A DNA stretch of 64,000 nucleotides, taken from contig CAVWPI010000007.1 of the NCBI GenBank assembly GCA_963756895.1, positions 496,001 through 560,000 of the forward strand. Reading direction: 5' to 3'. The notes below the pieces were generated by a model. It did not search any database. It saw only the letters and a list, made by a program, of their open reading frames with translations, and had not been told where the DNA came from. Made by a program: the position numbers and the translations under genes. The stretch's first letter is position 1; each line of letters starts with the position of its first letter. The DNA comes from DASUAS01 sp963756895 (GTDB lineage: Bacteria > Actinomycetota > Acidimicrobiia > IMCC26256 > DASPTH01). Below, in pieces: positions 18,473 to 27,523 of the stretch.

Positions 18473-19604
18473 ATCGGCCGACGTCTTCCCCTCGCGATCG
18501 CCGCGGCCGCCGCGACCGTCGCAGTGCTCGCGGTCGGCGGGGCCACGCACGCCGGCGCGGAGTCCGCGCGTGCGCGCGGCGCGCCGTGCGGTGACGGCGG
18601 ACCCGTGCGCGGGCTCCCCGAGGACCGTCGCCGCGCACCAGGCCGCGTTCGCGACCCTGCCCGGGTTCGGTGCCGCGTGGTCGACCGCCGACGGTTACGT
18701 GCCGGTGCCGCTTCCCGACCACCGCACCGCGTGGCTGATGTCGGACACGCTGGTGGGACCGCCGGCCGCCGATCCCGCCACCGGGTCGACCTTCGTGCGC
18801 AACAGCATCGTGGTGCAGCGCGGCCGGTGCTTCACCCCGCTCATGGGCGGGAGCGCCGAGGTGCGCGACGACCTCGTGCCGACAACCGACGGCCGCGCGT
18901 GCTGGCAGAGCGCAGGCGTGGCGCGCGGAACGAAGTTGGTGGTGTTCTGCACCGAGGTCGTGGCGGCCGACGGACCTCCCGGCTTCGGGTTCCAGGTCGT
19001 CGGCACCGCCCTCGCCACCTTCGACCTTCCCGGCATCACCTTCACCGGGCGGGTCGCACTCCCGTTCGTCGAAACGGCCGGCATCCGGTGGGGCACCGGG
19101 GCGGCGCGCAACGGCGACTGGGTGTACGTGTACGGCACGGTGAGCAGCCCGACCGGCACCACCCAGTACGTGGCGCGCGTGCGCTTCGACCGACTCGCCA
19201 CCGGACCGTGGCACTTCTGGACCGGCCGCACCTGGGGTGAGCGTGGCGCGCTCGTGCCCATGACGTTCGCGGGCGCGACCCCGGCGATGCCTGCGTTCGT
19301 CACTGCGACGACGACGGGGTACGTCGCGGTCGCGTTCGCGTCGCCGCTCCCCGATCCGACCATCGCGGGCTGGACCGCCGCGGCCCCGCAGGGCCCGTGG
19401 CGACGACTCGGCACCGTCGCAACCGCGGTCACCACCGCCGAGCAGTTCGCGTACGACCCGCGGGCCGTCGACCTCGGCCGCGCCGGATGGGCGGTCGTCT
19501 ACAACGTCAACACCTCGGCGGCGGTCGCAACCGATCCGACGGTGTACGGCGGGCGGTTCGTGCCCGTACCACGACGCGTCGATCGAGCCCTCAGGGCGCG
19601 ATGA
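18473..19604 (+). CDS. Secreted protein, beta-propeller-like, DUF4185 type (one frame change, start uncertain)
   Basis: The frame opens with a signal-peptide-like stretch (GRRLPLAIAAAAATVAVLAV, then GGATHAGAE). One extra base near 18620 joins it to DPCAGSPRTVAAHQAAFATL. The mature part of about 330 residues has repeated Trp/Gly-rich strands (YVPVPLPDHRTAWLMSDT, NGDWVYVYGTVSSPTGTT, GPWHFWTGRTWGERGALVPM, QGPWRRLGTV), as in DUF4185-type or sugar-hydrolase-like beta propellers. An enzymatic role cannot be shown. No ATG, GTG or TTG sits at the proper distance from the promoter; the first in-frame GTG is 18524, inside the signal peptide. The 3' end overlaps the convergent lipoprotein gene by 14 bases. 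Confidence 0.65.
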
Positions 19605-20568
19605 AGCGGTGCAGCGGCACGTGCGCGCCTTCGCTGAGCGTCACGTAGCCGCGGCCGTCGCGCGTGAAGCCCAGGGCCTCGCCCTGCGGCTCCGACGCGA
19701 CCGAACCGCTCCCGAGGGGCGGGGCGGCGCCCGGGCACGTCGGGTGTGAGAACGCCTGCGCGACCGACTCGCCCCCCGATCGGGGGTACAGGAACACGCC
19801 CAGGTAGGTACGGAGCGCGACGACGTCGCCGGCGCCGGTCATGTCGGCCGCGGTGACGCCCTGCCCCGTGCCCAACGACACGGTCGCCACCTGGGTCAGC
19901 GTCGTGGTCGAACCGGCGGCGAGGTTGGCCGGCGCCCGGTACACCCGCGCCACGCCACCGAAGAGGTCCTTGGTGATCACGAAGAGCTCGCCGGTCGCGT
20001 GATCGAGCAGCAGCGCCTCGGCGTCATGGGCCCCGTCCGGGTACTTGAGGTTCAGCGTGGCCACGCCGGTCAGCGTCTGGGGTGACGAAGCGGGCGCGTT
20101 GGGGTCGACCGTGGGCTCGGGCACCCGGTACACCTGCACGCTCGTCCGCGTCGCGGCATTGTCACCGATGTCGCCGAGGTAGAGGTACGACACGCCGGGG
20201 GTGGGCCCGATCCCGGCCGCGATGTCCTCCCAGTCGATTGCGGTCGCCCCCGACAGCGCGAACTCGCCGATCGTCTGACCGGTGCCGGCGATCGCGAACA
20301 CGCGCGCCGAGTCACCGGAGTCGTTGTGCACCCAGTACACGTTGTCGAACCGCGGGCTGGCGGCGATGCCCGACGCCTCCGTGATCGCGTCGGACGCCAC
20401 CGTGCCCGGATTCGACACCACCAAGGTGTTCGCGCAGGCGGCGGCGAGTACCGGTGGCTGGGTCGGCGGGGGCGGCGGCGGGAGGCAGGCCGCGGCGAGC
20501 GCGGCCACTGCGAGCGCAGCCACCCCGAGTGCGGCCCGACGGCTGCAGGGGACACGACGCTCGTTCAT
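19591..20568 (-). CDS. Lipoprotein with beta-propeller/esterase-like repeats
   Basis: Intact, about 325 residues. The signal peptide (NERRVPCSRRAALGVAALAV, then AALAAAC) ends in a lipobox with Cys, followed by a Pro tract. The rest alternates short strands with acidic loops: NVYWVHNDSGDSARVFAIA, YLYLGDIGDNAATRTSVQVY, AEALLLDHATGELFVITKD and QGEALGFTRDGRGYVTLSEG. Similar YLGDIGDN and HNDSG phrases occur in uncharacterised secreted proteins of actinobacteria. The ATG overlaps the TGA of the upstream cupin gene (ATGA), which indicates translational coupling. The function is unknown. Confidence 0.75.
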   Translation of the reverse strand: MNERRVPCSRRAALGVAALAVAALAAACLPPPPPPTQPPVLAAACANTLVVSNPGTVASDAITEASGIAASPRFDNVYWVHNDSGDSARVFAIAGTGQTIGEFALSGATAIDWEDIAAGIGPTPGVSYLYLGDIGDNAATRTSVQVYRVPEPTVDPNAPASSPQTLTGVATLNLKYPDGAHDAEALLLDHATGELFVITKDLFGGVARVYRAPANLAAGSTTTLTQVATVSLGTGQGVTAADMTGAGDVVALRTYLGVFLYPRSGGESVAQAFSHPTCPGAAPPLGSGSVASEPQGEALGFTRDGRGYVTLSEGAHVPLHRFIAP

Positions 20569-21092
20569 GATGTTCGCTCCGCGCCGATCACGGCGCTGAT
20601 CATGGTGCAGGGCTGGTCCGATTCGTTGTGCCACGAGTGGCGGGAGCCGTTGAGCACGACGCAGTCGCCGGTGCGCACGAGCGTGCGCTCACCGTTGTCG
20701 AGCTCCAGCCAGACCTCGCCGGAGATGATGACGTCCCAGTCGACCGAATCGGTGGTGTGGGTGCCGGGGTGGTCGGGCTCCATCAGCGCCATCAGCCCGG
20801 GCAGCTTCTCTTCCATCTCGGCCTGCGCGGCGGCGAGGCCGAGATCGGCCGGCAGCGCGGCGTCCTCGGGCCCCAGGGTCACGACGACGAACCGGTAGCC
20901 GTGCGCGGGTGGCATGTACCGGGGTGCGGTTGGAGCGGTGCCGTCGGTCGGGAGCACCACCTGTTCGTCGGCGCCCCAGACCTTCACCACCGACGCGCCG
21001 GGCATGAGCTCGACGGTGAGCGGCGCGACCTCGTCGTCGCTGACGAACACCGAGGTCCCCTGGGCGTCGGTGCCGGTCACGACCCTGCGCAT
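20565..21092 (-). CDS. Cupin domain protein
   Basis: About 175 residues, intact. Metal-binding cupin motifs are seen in the C-terminal half: GTHTTDSVDWDVIISGEVWL, with the glutamate in the position of motif 1, and NGSRHSWHNESDQPC for motif 2. The N-terminal half (VSDDEVAPLTVELMPGASV) forms the other strands. Start is ATG 21092, eight bases after TAGCAT. Cupins of this kind are dioxygenase-like or small-molecule-binding. It is transcribed away from the repeat array and the APH-like gene and is coupled to the lipoprotein gene downstream. Confidence 0.82.
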   Translation of the reverse strand: MRRVVTGTDAQGTSVFVSDDEVAPLTVELMPGASVVKVWGADEQVVLPTDGTAPTAPRYMPPAHGYRFVVVTLGPEDAALPADLGLAAAQAEMEEKLPGLMALMEPDHPGTHTTDSVDWDVIISGEVWLELDNGERTLVRTGDCVVLNGSRHSWHNESDQPCTMISAVIGAERTS

Positions 21093-21100
21093 GAGGGGTG

Positions 21101-21106
21101 ATGCTA
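21101..21106 (-). promoter_or_regulatory. -10 hexamer TAGCAT (cupin operon)
   Basis: On the minus strand TAGCAT ends eight bases before ATG 21092. This places the cupin promoter about 60 bases from the first repeat unit. Confidence 0.55.
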
Positions 21107-21164
21107 CCGAGATGCCAGACTGGCGCCCGCACACGCGTCGCATCGCAGACCGGGGCGGGACGAC

Positions 21165-21425
21165 GTGATGACGACCGAGGAACCGACACTCTCGACACCG
21201 AGGCGCTGGACACCGGGGCGGGAACAAACGTGATGACGACCGAGGAACCGACACTCTCGACACCGAGGCGCTGGACACCGGGGCGGGGAACAAACGTGAT
21301 GACGACCGAGGAACCGACACTCTCGACACCGAGGCGCTGGACACCGGGGCGGGAACAAACGTGATGACGACCGAGGAACCGACACTCTCGACACCGAGGC
21401 GCTGGACACCGGGGCGGGAACAAAC
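21165..21425 (+). repeat. Four tandem 65-bp units, each a mini-ORF copied from the start of the following gene
   Basis: Units begin at 21165, 21230, 21296 and 21361. All are 65 bp except the second, which has one extra G in a G run (66 bp). A 12-bp piece of the unit end (accggggcggga) also precedes the first unit. Each unit starts GTGATG and encodes 22 codons whose TGA overlaps the GTGA of the next unit. The first 21 bases of each unit are identical to the start of the phosphotransferase gene at 21426, and the next stretch differs at only a few positions. The array fills most of the divergent region between that gene and the cupin operon; the remaining bases (21107-21164) show nothing else I recognise. 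Confidence 0.9.
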
Positions 21426-22532
21426 GTGATGACGACCGAGGAACCGATGCTCTCGACGCCGTGGCGCAGCGACCCGTCGGCGATGGCCGACCGGATCGCG
21501 GCGTGGTGGAACGCCACCCGCGCGCCCGGTGCCACCGTCACCGAGGTGACGGCACCCGAGGGCAGCGGCATGTCGAGTGAGACGCTGCTCTTCACCATCG
21601 CGTCCGCCGACGGGAACGCCGAGCGCTTCGTCGCCCGCCTCGCGCCGCTGGCGTCGCAGCAGTTCCCGGTGTTCCCCGAGTACGACCTCGAGCTCCAGCG
21701 GCGGGTGATGCAGACCGTGGGCGCGCACACCGAGGTGCCCGTTCCCGAGGTGCTCGCGGACGAGACCGACGCCGAGTGGCTGGGCTCGCCGTTTCTCCTG
21801 ATGCGCAGGGTCGACGGCATCGTGCCGTCGGACATCCCGCCATACACGATGGCGGGCTGGCTGTTCGAGGCATCGGAGGCCGACCAGCGCAAGCTCGAGC
21901 GCGAGTCGGTGCGCGTGCTCGCACGGCTGCACGCGCTCACCCCCGAGACCCACGACCTTGCGTTCCTCGACCGCCCGAAGTTCGCCACCGGAGCACTCGA
22001 CCAGCACCTCGAGTACCAGCGCTGGTACTACGACTGGGCGCGCGACGGCGAGACGGTGCCGTTGATCGAGCGCACGTTCGCGGCGCTCGACGCGACCCGT
22101 CCCCCGGAAGGTCCGACCGTCCTCAACTGGGGCGACAGCCGGATCGGGAACATGATGTTCCACGACTTCGCCCCCGCCGCCGTCCTCGACTGGGAGATGG
22201 CCGCGCTCGGCCCGGCCGAGGTCGACGTGGCGTGGATGATCTTCATGAACCGCTTCTTCGAGGACCTCACGAAGCGCTACGAGATGCCGTGCCTCGACGG
22301 GTTCCTGCAGCGCGACGAGGTGGCGCAGATCTACCTCGAGGAGTCGGGACGCGAGCTGCACGACCTCGAGTGGTACGAGATGTTCGCCGCGCAGCGGTTC
22401 GCCATCGTGTCGATCCGCACCACGCTGCGGTCCGTCGCGTACGGCGACGCCGAGCAGCCCGACGACCTCGACGACGTGATCATGTTCCGCGACCTGCTCG
22501 AGGAGATGGTCGAACGCGCCGAGGCCGGGTGA
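21426..22532 (+). CDS. Phosphotransferase family protein (APH/choline kinase fold)
   Basis: Intact, about 368 residues, aminoglycoside-phosphotransferase fold. LNWGDSRIGNMMF is the catalytic loop (Asp and Asn), with WGD in place of the common HGD, and AVLDWEMAALGP supplies the metal-binding Asp. SPFLLMRRVDGIVP is the hinge. Such proteins in acyl-CoA-rich actinobacteria are often annotated beside acyl-CoA dehydrogenases, substrate unknown. Translation may start at GTG 21426 or ATG 21429. The region just upstream is the last repeat unit, so the natural 5' end is within or before the array. The sulfotransferase and DUF1214 genes follow on the same strand. Confidence 0.87.
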   Translation: MMTTEEPMLSTPWRSDPSAMADRIAAWWNATRAPGATVTEVTAPEGSGMSSETLLFTIASADGNAERFVARLAPLASQQFPVFPEYDLELQRRVMQTVGAHTEVPVPEVLADETDAEWLGSPFLLMRRVDGIVPSDIPPYTMAGWLFEASEADQRKLERESVRVLARLHALTPETHDLAFLDRPKFATGALDQHLEYQRWYYDWARDGETVPLIERTFAALDATRPPEGPTVLNWGDSRIGNMMFHDFAPAAVLDWEMAALGPAEVDVAWMIFMNRFFEDLTKRYEMPCLDGFLQRDEVAQIYLEESGRELHDLEWYEMFAAQRFAIVSIRTTLRSVAYGDAEQPDDLDDVIMFRDLLEEMVERAEAG

Positions 22533-22564
22533 CGAGCCCGTGAGCACCGACACGTGAGGGAACT

Positions 22565-23836
22565 GTGACCTGGGAGCCGCCGGCGCGACCGGAATGGGTG
22601 CAGGCGGTCAACGCCGGGGGGATCCTCCCCATCGCCGAGGTCGCCGAGCTCCCGTTCAGCGCGCGACGCGCTGCTGGCCGAGGCCCGCGCCGTGCTCGGC
22701 ATGGCCGAGAGCGACATGGCCGACTTCGGCACCGACGACTTCCTCGAACCGCTCGACGTGCTGCTGCCCGCGCTCGAGGACGAAGCCGAGCTGACCGTCA
22801 TCGGGCGGTGGATGACGCGACGGTTCCTGCTGCGCTTCCTCGAGGTGCGCCTGCAGCTCACCGACTTCGTGCGCCGCGACCCCGGCGTGGTCGACGAGGA
22901 GATCGTCGCGCCGTGGTTCGTCACCGGCGCGCCCCGCACCGGCACCACCATCCTCCACGCGCTGCTCGCCCAGGACCCGACGTCGCGCGTCCCCGAGGGC
23001 TGGGAGCTGCTCCGGCCGGTGCCGCCACCCGATCCCGACCCCGAGCACTTCGCCGCCGACGCCCGCATCCCGCTCGCCGACCGCGAGCTGCGCCTTCCCG
23101 GCCAGGTCGCGGGCGAGCTCGACGCCATCCACGTGTACCGCGGCCGCATGCACAAGGAGTGCCTGTCGGCGATGTCGTTCGCGTTCCGATCGGAGGAGTT
23201 CACCGCGCGCTACCACGTGCCGTCGTACGTGGCCTGGTACGAGCGGTGCGACCTGCGGCCCGCCTACGACATGCATCGCCTCGTGCTCCAGGTGCTGCAA
23301 CGTCGTTCGCGCAACGTGCACTGGGTGCTGAAGTCGCCCGTCCACGTGAGCGCGCTGCCGACCCTGCTCGCGGTCTACCCCGACGCGCGGCTGGCGATCA
23401 CCCACCGCGACCCGCTCACCGTGCTCGCCTCGCTCACCAGCCTGGTGGCGACGCTGCGGTGGGCGCACAGCGACCACGTCGACTTCGCCGAGGTCGGCGC
23501 CTACCACGAAGAGCTGTGGACGACCGCGCTCGACGACCTGACGACCGCGTCGACCGATGGCACCCTCGACCCGGCGCGCGTGCACCACGTGCACTACGCC
23601 GACTTCGTGCAGGACCAGGTCGGGGTGATCGAGGCGCTCTACCGGGCGCTCGGCGACTCGCTCGCGCCCGACACCGCCGATGCCATGCGCGCGTGTATCT
23701 CGCCGGACGCCCGAAGGACGTCCACGGCAAGCACGAGTACTCGTTCGCCGACCTCGGCCTCGATCCCGCGGTCGAGCGCGAGCGCTTCGGTCGGTACCAG
23801 CGTCACTTCAGCGTGCCGGAGGAACTGCTGTCATGA
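22565..23836 (+). CDS. Sulfotransferase family protein (two frame changes)
   Basis: About 423 residues reconstructed from GTG 22565 with GAGGG upstream. ELPFSRDALLAEARAVLGMA joins after one extra base near 22663. FVTGAPRTGTTILHALLAQD is the 5'-PSB loop that binds PAPS, WVLKSPVHVSALPTLLAVYP and ITHRDPLTVLASLTSLV include the 3'-phosphate-binding Arg/Ser region. A second change near 23692 (one lost or two extra bases) restores YLAGRPKDVHGKHEYSFADL and GRYQRHFSVPEELLS. This matches bacterial sulfotransferases of the Sulfotransfer_3 type found with lipid genes. The stop overlaps the start of the next gene (ATGA). PAPS would come from CysDNC. Confidence 0.87.
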   Translation: MTWEPPARPEWVQAVNAGGILPIAEVAELPFSARRAAGRGPRRARHGRERHGRLRHRRLPRTARRAAARARGRSRADRHRAVDDATVPAALPRGAPAAHRLRAPRPRRGRRGDRRAVVRHRRAPHRHHHPPRAARPGPDVARPRGLGAAPAGAATRSRPRALRRRRPHPARRPRAAPSRPGRGRARRHPRVPRPHAQGVPVGDVVRVPIGGVHRALPRAVVRGLVRAVRPAARLRHASPRAPGAATSFAQRALGAEVARPRERAADPARGLPRRAAGDHPPRPAHRARLAHQPGGDAAVGAQRPRRLRRGRRLPRRAVDDRARRPDDRVDRWHPRPGARAPRALRRLRAGPGRGDRGALPGARRLARARHRRCHARVYLAGRPKDVHGKHEYSFADLGLDPAVERERFGRYQRHFSVPEELLS

Positions 23837-25003
23837 GCTCCGACGATCTCGCTCGGTGGCAGGAGTTCACGGGCCGACTCGACGAGCTCGGGCGCGCCGT
23901 CACCGCGCCCCCGTTCCCGGCCACCGACGCCGACGACGTCGAAGGGCTGCGCCACCTCGCGCTGCAGGCCGTGTGCTGGTTGGAGTGGGGGCTCGCCCAC
24001 CAGGATCCGCGCGCGCCGTTCTTCCAACGGCAGAACGACCTCGTCCTGCAGTGGGGTGGTCCCAACGCCGACAACATCTACCGGCACGCTCGCGTGCACC
24101 CGTCGCTGACGTACCGCATCGTCGGGCGCATGCACTCGTGTGAGGACTTCATCCTCGCCATCCGCCGCAACTTCATGCACATGCCGGAGAACGGCACCAT
24201 CGCCGAGCTGAGCGCGCACGAGCTCGGTCTGCGTCCCGGCGACGACTTCGAGATCCTGCTCGGCGGCGACGGCGACGAACCGAACCGCGTCCCGTTGCCC
24301 GAAGGCGCGCTCTCCGTGTCGATCCGCGAGTACTACTTCGACTGGCAGCCACGCGAACCGGCCACGTTCACCATCGAGTGCCTCGACGCCGACGGCCCGA
24401 GCGCGCCGTTCACGTCGGAGAGCCTGGCGTTCGGGCTCGAGGAAGCGGCGACCCACCTGCATCGATCGCTGACCTACTGGAACCAGTACATGCTCGACGC
24501 CCGCGCCGAACAGACCGACAACGTGTTCGGCGGCGGCTACGACGTGAAGCGTGGGCTGGCCGCGGCGAAGTACGCGTTCTGCTTCTTCGACCTCGCACCC
24601 GACGAGGCGCTGGTCGTCGACTGCGACATCCCGCAGAGCCGTTACTGGAGCTTCCACCTGTACTCGCTCGCGTGGTGGGAGGCGCTCGAGTACGCGACGC
24701 GCGTCACCACCCGGAACCACACGCAGACCCGCATCAGCGACGACGGTCGCATCCGGGTGGTGGTCGCGCACGAAGAGCCCGGCGTCGCCAACTGGCTCGA
24801 CACCGAGGGTCGGCGCGAGGCGCTGCTCACGCTGCGGTGGTTCTGGCCCGAGGGCGATCCTCCGTCACCCGTCGCCCGGGTCGTGAAGCTGGCCGACGTC
24901 GCGCGCCGCGCTCCCCGCGGATGAACCCGTCGTCACCCCCGAGCAACGCCGCGCCGAGCTCCGTGGCCGCCGCGACCACCTCGCCTGGCGCTTCCGCACC
25001 TGA
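23833..25003 (+). CDS. DUF1214 domain protein (C-terminal frame change near 24920)
   Basis: About 390 residues. ATG 23833 overlaps the sulfotransferase stop. The N-terminal two thirds (LQWGGPNADNIYRHARVHPS, LTYRIVGRMHSCEDFIL) and the C-terminal DUF1214 part (DEALVVDCDIPQSRYWSFHL, RVVVAHEEPGVANWLDTEGR) are typical of proteins paired with sulfotransferases in actinobacteria. In the given frame a TGA follows at 24922 after ARRAPRG. One extra base there would instead give DEPVVTPEQRRAELRGRRDH and then LAWRFRT, ending at 25003. That tail has strong coding character and is typical for the family, so I extend the gene. The function is unknown; the pairing suggests work on the same substrate as the sulfotransferase. 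Confidence 0.8.
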
Positions 25004-25024
25004 CCTCGTGCCGTGGCATCGGGT

Positions 25025-25537
25025 TTAGCGGAGGATCTCGACGAGGAGGACCCAGGCGTCGACGAGCGCGCCGAGGAACGCGACCACGATCGCGGCCGGC
25101 CACCAGTAGAGGCCGCCGCCGCCCTCCGCGAGCAGGGTGACGCCGGCGACGACGACGAGGGCGGCGCTGCCGAGGCCGAGGAGTCGACGGCTGACGACGC
25201 TCGCGCGGGTGGGCCCGCGGTCGCCGGTCGCGACGACGATTCCCCGCACGCCCCGTTGGAGTCGCAGTTCGACGACGACGGTGGCCAGCCCGAGCACCAG
25301 GAGCTCGATCCCGACCGCTTCGCGCGCCTGGTCGGGAATCAGCACCGCGGTGGCCGCGATGAGCACGGTGGCGAGCAGGACGATCGCCTCGAGCGCGCGG
25401 TTCACCAGCGACGGTGTCCCCACGAACTCCTTGAGGTTGATGGACATGCCGACGAACACGAGGCCGAGCAACGCGGCTGATGCACCGAGCTGCGCGAGCG
25501 CGAAGTCGGACCACTGTGCGGGGTCGTACGCGGTCAT
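25025..25537 (-). CDS. Four-helix membrane protein, conserved hypothetical
   Basis: 170 residues from ATG 25537; the frame is open further upstream but MTAYDPAQWSDFALAQLG is the family-like opening. Four hydrophobic segments: ASAALLGLVFVGMSINL, ALEAIVLLATVLIAATAVLI, LGLGSAALVVVAGVTLLAEG and WWPAAIVVAFLGALVDAWVL. Helix 1 ends in SINLKEF and helix 3 follows a basic loop (RASVVSRR). Such proteins occur widely in actinobacteria without a known role. It is convergent with the DUF1214 gene and downstream of the PKD protein on the same strand. Confidence 0.7.
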   Translation of the reverse strand: MTAYDPAQWSDFALAQLGASAALLGLVFVGMSINLKEFVGTPSLVNRALEAIVLLATVLIAATAVLIPDQAREAVGIELLVLGLATVVVELRLQRGVRGIVVATGDRGPTRASVVSRRLLGLGSAALVVVAGVTLLAEGGGGLYWWPAAIVVAFLGALVDAWVLLVEILR

Positions 25538-25616
25538 CGCCGGTGATCCTGCGCACGCGCTGGCGCCGTCGAAGGGAGCAAGTGGCGGGAGGCCGGCCCG
25601 GTCTCCCGCCACCTCG

Positions 25617-27373
25617 CTACCGCGGCAGCACCAGGAACGGGAGCGTCATCGACGCGCCCGTGTACTGCTGGGCGTCGGTTCCCCCCGGACGCCACGTGGC
25701 GCTCACCGCGTACAGCCCGCGCCGTTGCGTGACCCTCAGCGTCGTGTGTGCGACACCCCGGCCATCGGTCGTCGCGGACACCGTCCGGTCACCGAGGTTG
25801 AAGGTGACCGTGCGACCCGGCATCGGTCGCAGGCTCCGGTCGACCAGGATCGCCCGCATGTCGCTGGTCGATCCCGTGCGGCCGACGAGGTCGCCGAAGT
25901 ACACGAGCAGCGTGGGCTGCCGTTGCTGCTGGGCCGCGACCGTCACCCGCTTGCCGTCGACGTTGCAGCCGCCGTCCTTGTCGCACACCATGAGCGTGAC
26001 GTCGTAGGTGCCGGGGACGGTGTAGATGTGCGTCGCGGTCCCCACGGCCGCCGTCGCCCATGGCGAGCCGTCACCGAAGTCCCACGTGTACTCGAGCGTG
26101 GCCTGGTCGACGTTGCTCGGGTCGGTCGCCGTGCCGATGAACGAGACGGAACTCCCGGCCGCGCCGGTGACGTTCCCGCCCGCGTCGACCGACGGCACCT
26201 CGTTCTCGACCGTCACCGTGAACGTCGCGGTGTCGCGGCGCGAACCCACCGTCGCGGTGACGGTGCCGGTGTAGGTGCCGTTGTCGGCGAACGTGTGGCT
26301 CGGCTGCACGCCGTCGGCGCTAGCCCCGTCGGAGAACTCCCAGTGGAGGGCAGCGCTCCCGCAGCCGCCCGACGTCGCCGAGCCGTCGAACGCGACCGGC
26401 ACCGCCTCGACGCCGCCGTAGGGACCGCCCGCGTCGGCCGTGATCGGCTGGTCGTCAGCCTGCACCGCGCCGAGGTCGAACGTGGCGCCGGGACCACTCA
26501 TCGGGATCGACGTGTGCACCGCCGCGAAGGGGAACGTCGGCTGCGCCAGGGGCGGCAGGTCGACCACCGGGTTCGGGTCGGTGTCGGGGTACGCCGGGTT
26601 GGCGACCGACGACCCCGACCTGGAGCGTCAACGCTGCCTCGACCTGCACCCCGGTGTCGTCGACAGCGTGCCGAGCGCGTACGACAACGCGCCGCCCGTG
26701 CCGCGCGCTGCACGCGACCCCCAGCGGGTCGATGACCGCCGACTCACCCAGCGCCAGGTTCGCCGTACCCGCGGGCGTGCCGCCGACCGACGCGGTCCGC
26801 ATCGTCGCCAGCGCCTGCGGAGTGATCGTGAGATCGACCGCGAGCTCGGCGTTCACGTACGGCCCCGGCGTCGCCGGGTCGACGACCGGCGACGGGTCGC
26901 TCTCGAGATGGCACACGTAGGCAGCACCACCGAAGCGCAGGTCGCAGTGGCCCGACGAGCTCAGCCCGACGGTGCCGATGGCCAACGGGGAGAATCCGGG
27001 GACGGCCACCTCGAGGTCGGCGAGCGACCAGTTGGCGACCATCGTGCCCGTCGCGGTGCGCGTGGCGCGGTCCTCCGGGTCGACGGCGCGACCCTGGCGG
27101 ACGGCGTCGGTGTCGAACTGCGTCGACAGCGTCGTCGTCTGCTGCCAGTCGATGGCGCCGTCGAGGCCGTCGGCTCCGATCGTCACGCCCGCCACCGACG
27201 TCGTCCCGAGCGCGACGTCCTCGACGGACGTCGAACCGCTGACGGTCGTCGCTGCCGCTCGCATGGTCGTCGTCGCGCGACGCGGACGACGCGCCGACGA
27301 CCCCGGCGACCAGGGTCGCGACGCCGACGCACGCGGCGACGAACGCTCCCAGGAACCTCTGACGATGACCCAT
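25617..27373 (-). CDS. Secreted PKD-domain surface protein (several frame changes)
   Basis: Reconstructed length about 585 residues. ATG 27373 starts a signal peptide (GHRQRFLGAFVAACVGVATL, then VAGVVGASSAS). The frame then steps forward near 27280, again near 26716, back near 26660 and forward near 26601; the two middle changes are the least certain. The N-terminal 250 residues (GTTSVAGVTIGADGLDGAID, ALGESAVIDPLGVACSAG) have no family I know. Two PKD domains follow: DAGGPYGGVEAVPVAFDGSA with SHTFADNGTYTGTVTATV, and DAGGNVTGAAGSSVSFIGTA with YTWDFGDGSPWATA and YTVPGTYDVTLMVCDKDGG. A final beta domain ends TLPFLVLPR. It is probably extracellular and adhesive or polymer-binding; that role is inference. 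Confidence 0.75.
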
Positions 27374-27523
27374 GTGGTGACTCTTTCGCGCAAGGCCCGC
27401 CGCCTCACCACACCCGTCGTACCAACCGCACATCCAGCGTTGGGTAAAGGCACAGCCAAGCGAGGGGCAAGGGCGCCGGGTGTGACGAACGGCACCCGCC
27501 CCCGATCGAGCCCGATCATCGGC

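Noticed and set aside
20689..21423. Minus-strand frame reading through the repeat array with a repeated SSVVITFVP peptide
   Set aside because: It overlaps the cupin gene in a wrong frame, and its repeated peptide is only the complement of the 65-bp DNA units.
21165..21425. CRISPR array
   Set aside because: The units are adjacent identical copies without variable spacers, and no cas genes are nearby.
24921..25028. Separate 35-residue ORF starting MNPSSPPSNAAP
   Set aside because: Its codon use is poor, while another frame over the same bases gives the expected C-terminus of the DUF1214 gene.
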